Source: Paenibacillus humicus NBRC 102415 (GTDB lineage: Bacteria; Bacillota; Bacilli; Paenibacillales; Paenibacillaceae). From it: a stretch of DNA of 64,000 nt. Location: positions 111,109 through 175,108 of the forward strand of contig NZ_BIMD01000005.1 of the NCBI RefSeq assembly GCF_004000905.1, in the 5' to 3' direction. This document shows, one piece after another, positions 58,468 to 64,000 of the stretch; within the stretch, counting starts at the first letter, position 1, and each line of letters starts with the position of its first letter. Both the position numbers and the translations under genes were made by a program. The notes beneath the pieces are model-generated. The model saw only the letters and a list, made by a program, of their open reading frames with translations, made no database searches and had not been told where the DNA came from.

Positions 58468-59679
58468 TTAATCTGCGACCCCATCCGTTGGACTCGTTGG
58501 CGGGACGTCCGCCTTACGGAATTTTGAACCATCATCGTTGATCCAGCGATACCAACGGCCCATTTTTAGCGGCTTCTGCCATGAGCCCTGTATAGATAGC
58601 GCTCCATCCCTCATCGAGATATTGCCGGTAGCACGGTCGATAATGATTGTCTGTCCGAGCAAGTTTCCCGTGTCATCGCGTCGGTAAATTACAAACGAAG
58701 AACCCGTATTCCCTCCGAGTTCTGGATCGCCTTCCGCACGGATTACCCAGCGGTCAATCCCGTCTGTTTGAATACGTATGCCTCGCACCGTGCCTGCCGG
58801 ACCCGTTGCGTAAAGGTGGTCGGAAGTATACGTAAATAAAGACCGCCATCTGTAGTCATCAGCGGCGGCCCTGTAGCAAATATAAGGTTCGGATTTGCTG
58901 CGCGACGAATTTAGTACGGTGAAAACCTTTCCTTCGTGGTATGATTTCGCTGTTGGCAGACTGTCAACAATTGCGTGTGAAGAGATTACGCTATTGGAAT
59001 ACATTTTCGCCGGGGCTGTCGGAAGATTACTTTCTGGAACGAGCGACATTGCTGCCTGATCGATCCATAACCATTGATTCCGGTAATATTCAACGTCCTC
59101 GTAACGATACAGGCTATACTCCGCAGACATCATTTCCATACGGTTTGTCCCATAGCTGTAGTCATTAAGCGATGTATGCAAAACCTTAATTGTAAAGTTT
59201 TGATAAGACATACGATAACGAACAAACAATTTAATATTCGCGCTACCGTCGCCTTTGTCATCCACATAAAGTCGCAGCAAATCGTAAAGCGCCCCGTTCG
59301 CGATTCCAAACGCTGCGGCCACATCATCACCAGCAGTAAGAGGCAAGACGTCAAGCCCGAATCTATTCGGGTATTCATGCCCACCATCCGCGTATAAATT
59401 AGCGCGTAATGTGACAATTGCGCTTAAAAGTTCAGAGTCCGTTGAAGTGCTATATAGCAAAAATGTTGTAATCAGTTTTTTCACAGCGGGTGGCCGGACC
59501 GTAAAAACCGGATTGGTGTTTAGGAAAACGTCAGAGTACAGATTCCGGTCTATGAGTTTAACCCATTCGTTCGGAGTTGTTCTTCCGCTATTTTGTGGTG
59601 TTTTTATCTTATAGTCTTCGTATCGATAGTGCGCGCCGCGTTCCTCGCCGTGATTGCCGCGGTTATAGGGTTCGAGCAA
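58468..59679 (-). CDS. Phage tail fibre-like protein, 403 aa
   Basis: The start is TTG at 59679 with AGAGGAG upstream. Mostly beta-structure without enzyme motifs; the C-terminal stretch GNTGSSFVIYRRDDTGNLL..IIDRATGNISM resembles tail-fibre and tip repeats of Firmicute phages. It probably contacts the host surface. It follows the glycosidase-like tail protein in the same operon. Confidence 0.7.
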   Translation of the reverse strand: MLEPYNRGNHGEERGAHYRYEDYKIKTPQNSGRTTPNEWVKLIDRNLYSDVFLNTNPVFTVRPPAVKKLITTFLLYSTSTDSELLSAIVTLRANLYADGGHEYPNRFGLDVLPLTAGDDVAAAFGIANGALYDLLRLYVDDKGDGSANIKLFVRYRMSYQNFTIKVLHTSLNDYSYGTNRMEMMSAEYSLYRYEDVEYYRNQWLWIDQAAMSLVPESNLPTAPAKMYSNSVISSHAIVDSLPTAKSYHEGKVFTVLNSSRSKSEPYICYRAAADDYRWRSLFTYTSDHLYATGPAGTVRGIRIQTDGIDRWVIRAEGDPELGGNTGSSFVIYRRDDTGNLLGQTIIIDRATGNISMRDGALSIQGSWQKPLKMGRWYRWINDDGSKFRKADVPPTSPTDGVAD

Positions 59680-59680
59680 A

Positions 59681-60829
59681 TTAAATGACTCCTCTCGTCG
59701 TGTAATCCAAAATGAGCTTTTCCGCGGAGGTCAGCGCCGGATCATTCACATCGAAGTAATTAAACGGCGCGTTCGTATGCCAGATTGCGAATCCAATCAT
59801 ATACGGTAACGGCATCAACGTGTCGAAGAACGCTTGAAATAAGAGTGCTTGCGCGTTGTAATCCGTTGTTCCGAGTCCGGTAGCTATGGGCTTAATAAGG
59901 CCGCCGGTTAGCGGAAAGCAGCCAAACTCCGTTATCATCTGCGGCTTATCGTTGAACAGCGTCCTGATTTCTTGAAACCTCGCCATCCAACGGTTATCGC
60001 CATTATCGCGGTAGAGGCTCCGTTCCACGTCTTGAACCGTTATACTTGGCTTACCGTCGGGGCGGATGTAATAGTAATCCCAATACGCTCCAAGGTAGAC
60101 GTTGTGTCCAATAGCATCGACGAGATGAAGTAAGCATTTATCGTCTGGATTTGCGCGCACCTTTGAAATTGTGGGTAGTAATTCGGCGAGCATGTATGCG
60201 ACCGTCAATTTAAGATTGGGGTAAGCATACCGAATTGTACTCACGAGGCTCTGCCATTTCGCAAAATAAAACGAGTCAGTCGTCTGCGCTTGCTGCTCGC
60301 AGGAGATACACAACCATGGGATGCCGTTCCGGTCCGCAAGTTTAGCGAAGTGAAGCAACTCGGCCGTCCAGTTAGCAAAATGAGCGTCAATGTCCGTAGG
60401 TGCGATGAGTCGTCGCGCAAATCCATCAGACCAGTTTGTAACGATATGCGGCTTTAGCATATCGATCCGCGCTCCTTTGGATTTGGCTGCGTCAATAACC
60501 GCCTGCAGCTTCGCTTCTGGAATCCGGTCGAAGGTGTTACTCGTGGGGCCAGTTGTCATGTTTGCATAAGGACACAACGTAACGCCGATTCCTTGCGCTG
60601 CCACTCTCGCAAAAACTTTGTTAAGATGCGGTAGGTTTTCGTAATATTCCGAATGTGTCGTTGCCGCCGTGATTGATACAGACGCGGATCTGACCTTCAG
60701 ATTAGTCGCGCCATATAGCCCTCCGACCTTTTCGTCGATGACCTCGAAGTTTTTTGTAAACTGCATCCGGTTAAGGCCTTCGGTATCCGAATCCCACTTT
60801 TTTAAGCCTATATTTGGCGTAAAAGGCAT
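59681..60829 (-). CDS. Tail protein with TIM-barrel glycosidase-like domain
   Basis: 382 residues from the ATG at 60829 (GGAGGG nine bases upstream). The first 45 residues (NIGLKKWDSDTEGLNRMQFTKNFEVIDEKVGG) look like a phage fibre attachment module. The rest resembles clan GH-A barrels: a putative acid/base Glu in LCISCEQQ and a nucleophile Glu in MITEFGCF, spaced about 150 residues apart. It may be a spike that degrades surface polysaccharide. No signal peptide. The enzyme family (GH5/GH113-like) is inferred from motif placement. Confidence 0.65.
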   Translation of the reverse strand: MPFTPNIGLKKWDSDTEGLNRMQFTKNFEVIDEKVGGLYGATNLKVRSASVSITAATTHSEYYENLPHLNKVFARVAAQGIGVTLCPYANMTTGPTSNTFDRIPEAKLQAVIDAAKSKGARIDMLKPHIVTNWSDGFARRLIAPTDIDAHFANWTAELLHFAKLADRNGIPWLCISCEQQAQTTDSFYFAKWQSLVSTIRYAYPNLKLTVAYMLAELLPTISKVRANPDDKCLLHLVDAIGHNVYLGAYWDYYYIRPDGKPSITVQDVERSLYRDNGDNRWMARFQEIRTLFNDKPQMITEFGCFPLTGGLIKPIATGLGTTDYNAQALLFQAFFDTLMPLPYMIGFAIWHTNAPFNYFDVNDPALTSAEKLILDYTTRGVI

Positions 60830-60847
60830 TTGGTTGCAGCCCTCCAA

Positions 60848-61711
60848 TCAAATTAAAAATGCTGTTTGAAACTCGCCCCAATTGGCGAACTTATGAACAC
60901 CGTCCCACGTCAGTCCAGTGTCCTGAACTTCTTTCCAGGGAAGGTACGTATACACGAACTCATGCGCGATATGGGCCGGAAGTACCTCGTAAACCGCCGC
61001 TCTCATCTCCGCGATATTTTCCGGTTCTCCGCGTTTTGTAATAATTGTTGTTTCTACGCGCCCTGCCTTGAAATCTTCCGCCACGTTTGAGCCGTAGAAC
61101 TCGTTAACTAACGCCGTAAACCGCCCAAGCGTCGTCACCCCTGGCGCCTTCATCCGCGCGATAACCGCTGCTTTCCGCTGCACCAACGTCGCCCCGACCA
61201 TCGGAGTAATCCCGTAGTCGCGCTCCCACCGCTCAATGCCCGCCTCGCTCGCAGTATCCGGATACATGTCGTCAAGTGTCCGCTGTACCAACGCATGGAG
61301 GCGCGTCGACTCGTTAGCCGTGCGCGCCATCATTTCGAGAACAACACGGAAATCTTCGTAGAACTTTGGCAGATACTCGCTAACATCGCGAGAGATATCA
61401 CGGTCATACCGGTATGCCTCAACGGTTGCTTTGGCGCTAATAGCGGCGGTCAGCGTCTTGTATTGCTTGACGTCGCGGACGGTGGCTGCGGATTTTGATG
61501 CGGTAGAGGCGCTCGTATAACGCAGGAGCACTGTGTTTGCCCCCGTTACCGCCCTACTTGCCGCGCCGCCCTTCGCGCTTAATATCCGAATGACCGCGCC
61601 AGTAACCGCCGCTGTCGAAGCGATCGCGCTGCCCGTCCGCGCCACTAGCGTTACCTTACCGGATAGGATCGCCGCCGACGTTACAATCGCGCCGATATTT
61701 ACGACTGCCAT
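60848..61711 (-). CDS. Tail protein with C-terminal DUF2313 (YmfQ/XkdU-like) domain
   Basis: 287 residues. The C-terminal 180 (YLPKFYEDFRVVLEMMARTAN..TLDDMYPDTASEAGIERWERDYGI) match the gp48/XkdU family at the baseplate wedge. The first 110 residues are unusual: Ala/Thr/Ser/Val-rich with repeated short blocks. AAGGAGG precedes the ATG. It sits after baseplate J, separated by one small gene. Confidence 0.8.
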   Translation of the reverse strand: MAVVNIGAIVTSAAILSGKVTLVARTGSAIASTAAVTGAVIRILSAKGGAASRAVTGANTVLLRYTSASTASKSAATVRDVKQYKTLTAAISAKATVEAYRYDRDISRDVSEYLPKFYEDFRVVLEMMARTANESTRLHALVQRTLDDMYPDTASEAGIERWERDYGITPMVGATLVQRKAAVIARMKAPGVTTLGRFTALVNEFYGSNVAEDFKAGRVETTIITKRGEPENIAEMRAAVYEVLPAHIAHEFVYTYLPWKEVQDTGLTWDGVHKFANWGEFQTAFLI

Positions 61712-61723
61712 GCGCGATCCTCC

Positions 61724-62110
61724 TTAGTCAAGCGTGATATAGACGTCGCCCGCCGCAATCTTAATTTGGTCGCCGGCCGATACGGATTTAGACGTCGTAA
61801 GCGCGGCCGAAAACAGGAGATTGCCCGCGGTTAGCGCGTCGTAAATACCGATATGCGTAACCGTTCCCCATGCCGCCGTCGCAACCGGAAACAGAGCGTC
61901 GGTAGCCGTACTCGATTTTGATGCCGTAGAAGTCGCGAACGTAATCGCCTGGCGTGCGTAAGCACCTCCGGTTACTTCCGTTCCTGTGCCGGCATCCGTC
62001 GGGTCACTCGTAAAGAGCGCGACATAAAGCGTTGTTGGCGCTGCATACGCGGTTCCCTTTAAAACGTAATTGAGCAGCTTATTTTCGAGATACGTACTCA
62101 TTCCCGCCAT
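61724..62110 (-). CDS. Small phage tail or decoration protein, 128 aa
   Basis: Beta-rich, Thr/Ala/Ser-rich protein beginning STYLENKLLNYVLKGTAY and containing TLYVALFTSDPTDAG, a pattern common to a family of small phage tail or fibre-adaptor proteins. It lies between baseplate J and the DUF2313 protein. GGGGA lies seven bases before the ATG. Confidence 0.7.
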   Translation of the reverse strand: MAGMSTYLENKLLNYVLKGTAYAAPTTLYVALFTSDPTDAGTGTEVTGGAYARQAITFATSTASKSSTATDALFPVATAAWGTVTHIGIYDALTAGNLLFSAALTTSKSVSAGDQIKIAAGDVYITLD

Positions 62111-62128
62111 CTATTCGTCCCCATTTCG

Positions 62129-63175
62129 TTAATTTGTCGTTACAATCGCGCCCGTAACCGCGACCTGGTCTTCCGCGAGTTGGAAGTTGCCGGTGCCGCC
62201 ATTTACCGTCAAGTTTTCGTAGTCCAACACGTCCGCCGCGTTAAGGATGCACTCCGCTATCTTCGCGTACCGAACGACGAGGTCATTAAACGCGAGATCA
62301 GCGAGGTACTTCGTCACATTGGCGCGAATCTGTTCGACCGCATCTGCCAGCACGCCGCCTTCCTTGAGCGTCAACTTAACGGATATGTTCGCCAAAATTT
62401 CAGTCACGCCAACCACCGTCACGTTAGCGAGAATCGGCCGCATCTCCTGAATGTGCGCGTTGGCTGCGTCAATGACCGACTGGCCGGGCGCCCGCTTATC
62501 TTCGGCAAGCAGCGCCACCTTGACCGTATTCGGCCCGTTCCAAAGCGGAAAGACGCGCGCATCATAGACGCCGGCGACCTCCTTTGCCCACTCGCGATAA
62601 TGAGCGCTATTGCCGCTGGTTGCCGGAGTTCTTACGTCATCAAAGTATCTTGCGCGCAAACTATCGTCCGACTCCGCATCCGAGCCGCTAGTAAACGCAG
62701 CCGTATTCGTGACCGTAAGCACGCCCGCCAAGTTGCCGACTACGAGATTGACTGCACCTGCCGCAACGTTACCGGACGCTCCTGCTATGGCCGCCCTAAC
62801 CGCGACCGACTGGCCGACGACTGCCGCCGCCTGCGTCGTAAACGCGATCGGAATATCGCCGCTTGTCGTGACGGTCGTTCCCGCCGGAATCGCTGTGCCG
62901 ACCGCCCCCGCAAAGGTAACGTAGCCCTCCGCTGCTACGGCGGCCTTGCGCGTAATCCCCCGCTCGGCAGCGCGACGGTCAAGGTATTCGCCGCTCGCCG
63001 TTTCCGCGTATCCGAGTTCAAGCGCGGTCGTCAACGCGATATAAGCCTGCGCGAGTTCAAGCGCAGACGGAGCAAGCAAATCGTACGCGACCGAGCCCTG
63101 CCGCTTGTCGATATCCGGTGCAATCGCGGTAAGCATGCGCTGAAGAATCGCGGCCGTTGTTTGATCGTCAAACAT
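62129..63175 (-). CDS. Baseplate J / gp47-like protein (XkdT)
   Basis: 348 residues. The baseplate J family pattern (KRQGSVAYDLLAPSALELAQAY, GEYLDRRAAERGI, SDDSLRARYFDDVRTPATSGN, HYREWAKEVAGV) is clear. It forms the wedge of a contractile tail. This places the element with PBSX-like or myophage tails. Confidence 0.92.
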   Translation of the reverse strand: MFDDQTTAAILQRMLTAIAPDIDKRQGSVAYDLLAPSALELAQAYIALTTALELGYAETASGEYLDRRAAERGITRKAAVAAEGYVTFAGAVGTAIPAGTTVTTSGDIPIAFTTQAAAVVGQSVAVRAAIAGASGNVAAGAVNLVVGNLAGVLTVTNTAAFTSGSDAESDDSLRARYFDDVRTPATSGNSAHYREWAKEVAGVYDARVFPLWNGPNTVKVALLAEDKRAPGQSVIDAANAHIQEMRPILANVTVVGVTEILANISVKLTLKEGGVLADAVEQIRANVTKYLADLAFNDLVVRYAKIAECILNAADVLDYENLTVNGGTGNFQLAEDQVAVTGAIVTTN

Positions 63176-63177
63176 CG

Positions 63178-63603
63178 CTATAACGTCACCTCCACCGGAA
63201 TTGAGTCGTTGTCGACGTCAACAAAAAAAGAGACGTACAATGCGTCCGCCTCTTTCGAGATTGAAAACGTATGAACACCGCTTATCCGGTCGTCGTATAT
63301 AAGTGCTTCGGTTATGGCGCGCGGAACCTCCGTTTGCAAAACGGACAACGGCGCGCCCTGACCGATTAAATCGTCTAGCTCCGAGCCGTAATCAAAATCG
63401 TAGATCGGGAACCGGTAGCGCGCGGTCGCAATCGCTTTTATTACCGCCTGCTGGATCGCTTCTCGCCCGTCTACCATGCCGCCAATATTACCGCCTGCGA
63501 AATCGAGCGCGTACGTCTTTAGCGGTAATGGCTCCGTAATCGATGTGTCGGCCGCGCTCGCTTCCGTCAAATCATCGTCCATGCTCAGCGGACTAAGCGC
63601 CAT
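63178..63603 (-). CDS. DUF2634 (XkdS-like) baseplate protein
   Basis: 141 residues from the ATG at 63603, with AGGAGG eight bases upstream. The typical DGREAIQQAVIKAI, YDFDYGSELDDLIG and LIYDDRISGV identify the XkdS/gp25-like wedge family. Its start overlaps the end of DUF2577. Confidence 0.88.
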   Translation of the reverse strand: MALSPLSMDDDLTEASAADTSITEPLPLKTYALDFAGGNIGGMVDGREAIQQAVIKAIATARYRFPIYDFDYGSELDDLIGQGAPLSVLQTEVPRAITEALIYDDRISGVHTFSISKEADALYVSFFVDVDNDSIPVEVTL

Positions 63604-63943
63604 CGGCCGCACCTCCTACGCGATCAAGGATAATGTAGCGTTGGCCGGCGTTGTATGACGCGACGATGACACGAGAACCGATAGTAAGGGCGGATTCGAA
63701 CGCGATCGAAACGGTATACGGGAGTCCGTTGCCGGTTATCATTGCTGTTCGCGTATGAGCGGTAAGATGTTCCGCAATATCGAAGTCCTCCGCATCGAGC
63801 TCGAACGTTTCGTTATCGAGTTTAACGCCGCCAGACGTCACCGTTCCGAATTCGAAGTCTACGTCTTTGTTGTAGCCTAGCGCCTTAATTACATGAGCAA
63901 GCTTCGCCATACCTGACCCTTCCGGTAGTTCAATCGTACTCAT
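63593..63943 (-). CDS. DUF2577 (XkdR-like) tail protein
   Basis: 116 residues. Small barrel protein with the LDNETFELDAEDFDIAEHL and IGSRVIVASYNAGQRYIILDRV motifs. In PBSX-like phages it lies between XkdQ and XkdS, exactly as here. The ATG overlaps the upstream stop (ATGA). Confidence 0.88.
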   Translation of the reverse strand: MSTIELPEGSGMAKLAHVIKALGYNKDVDFEFGTVTSGGVKLDNETFELDAEDFDIAEHLTAHTRTAMITGNGLPYTVSIAFESALTIGSRVIVASYNAGQRYIILDRVGGAADGA

Positions 63944-64000
63944 TTAATGCCGTTCACCGCCTTTACTTCGGCCAGCAGCCAATCCTCAGCGCCGCCTTTT
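63940..64000 (-). CDS. C-terminal end of an upstream tail gene, probably XkdQ-like
   Basis: Only the last 19 to 20 codons are inside the window, reading GGAEDWLLAEVKAVNGIK then TGA, which overlaps the DUF2577 start. The ending and position fit XkdQ/YqbQ, but the identity rests mainly on gene order. Confidence 0.6.
   Translation of the reverse strand, partial: KGGAEDWLLAEVKAVNGIK

Larger units (their letters stand above)
51148..64000. mobile_element. Integrated PBSX-like tailed prophage or phage-like element, one end, partial
   Basis: It begins at the spo0A remnant and runs past the right edge. Plus-strand integrase at the boundary; all large genes on the minus strand: XkdQ-like end, DUF2577, DUF2634, baseplate J, DUF2313, fibre, holin, M15 lysin, then small genes and a VirB2-like/M23/ATPase operon. 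Codon choice (many GCG, CGC, GTA, TCG and TAC) and short overlaps differ from the chromosome. Capsid, terminase and repressor genes would lie further right. Whether it is inducible is unknown. Confidence 0.88.

Noticed and set aside
1..64000. tRNA or rRNA genes, including a tRNA attachment site for the prophage
   Set aside because: No tRNA-like cloverleaf or rRNA segment was seen; the boundary lies in the spo0A coding end instead.

Overview
The window is a high-GC, endospore-forming Firmicute chromosome, most probably Paenibacillus or a close relative. Evidence: the sporulation genes (ypeB, spmA/B, dacB, ytfJ, spoVAA/AB/AF, spoIIAA-AB-sigF, dacF, spoIIM, a Spo0E-like phosphatase, a CotD-like coat protein), Bacillales gene order and strong AGGAGG ribosome sites. 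Apart from a prophage end the DNA is core chromosome, and most genes are read on the minus strand. No rRNA, tRNA or CRISPR array was seen.

Layout. 1-7032: PilZ protein (partial), ypeB, a tiny zinc-ribbon protein, prsW, mecA, a membrane-anchored small protein, a lipoprotein polysaccharide deacetylase (+), metallophosphoesterase, a small membrane protein and a CPBP protease. 7094-10979: unknown membrane protein (+), rhodanese, serA (+) behind a structured leader, histidine phosphatase. 11130-24811: a Bacillus-like syntenic block read leftwards: ribBA-ribH-scpA-scpB-ytfI-ytfJ-dacB-spmA-spmB-rluB-resA-resB-resC-resD-resE. It is preceded by ribD-ribE under an FMN riboswitch (26908-27112). 27326-29781: ppiB and lysA, separated by two different tandem-repeat arrays. 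29935-36424: dacF, then spoIIAA-spoIIAB-sigF behind a clear sigma-H promoter, then spoVAA-spoVAB-spoVAF; spoVAC, AD and AE are absent. 36643-44810: Spo0E-like, punA, xerD, yqzK, a subtilase (+), fur, spoIIM, nudF, mciZ (+), an M20 peptidase, a Prli42-like miniprotein (+), lipB. 44842-50652: branched-chain 2-oxoacid dehydrogenase genes (lpd, then bkdAA-bkdAB-bkdB behind a FapR-type operator), yqzF and a coat protein.

From about 51148 to the right edge lies one end of an integrated phage-like element. Its tyrosine integrase (51268-52311) sits beside a 66-bp minus-strand remnant that encodes the conserved last residues of Spo0A, so the element appears to have inserted into the 3' end of spo0A, the master sporulation gene. 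The rest of spo0A should lie beyond the far end. The element carries PBSX/XkdQ-to-XkdU-type contractile-tail genes, a tail protein with a glycosidase-like domain, a holin and an M15 endolysin. Unusually, it also carries a compact operon of a VirB2-like membrane protein, a membrane-anchored M23 peptidase and a HerA/VirB4-like ATPase, resembling a stripped-down type IV transfer apparatus.

Most promising observations: the spo0A insertion site; the type-IV-secretion-like trio inside a tailed prophage; the FapR operator before bkdAA; the 270-residue charged repeat extension on SpoVAF; the two intergenic repeat arrays, one of which supplies the -35 box of ppiB; and the serA leader. All assignments rest on reading the sequence and family knowledge; no database search was possible.
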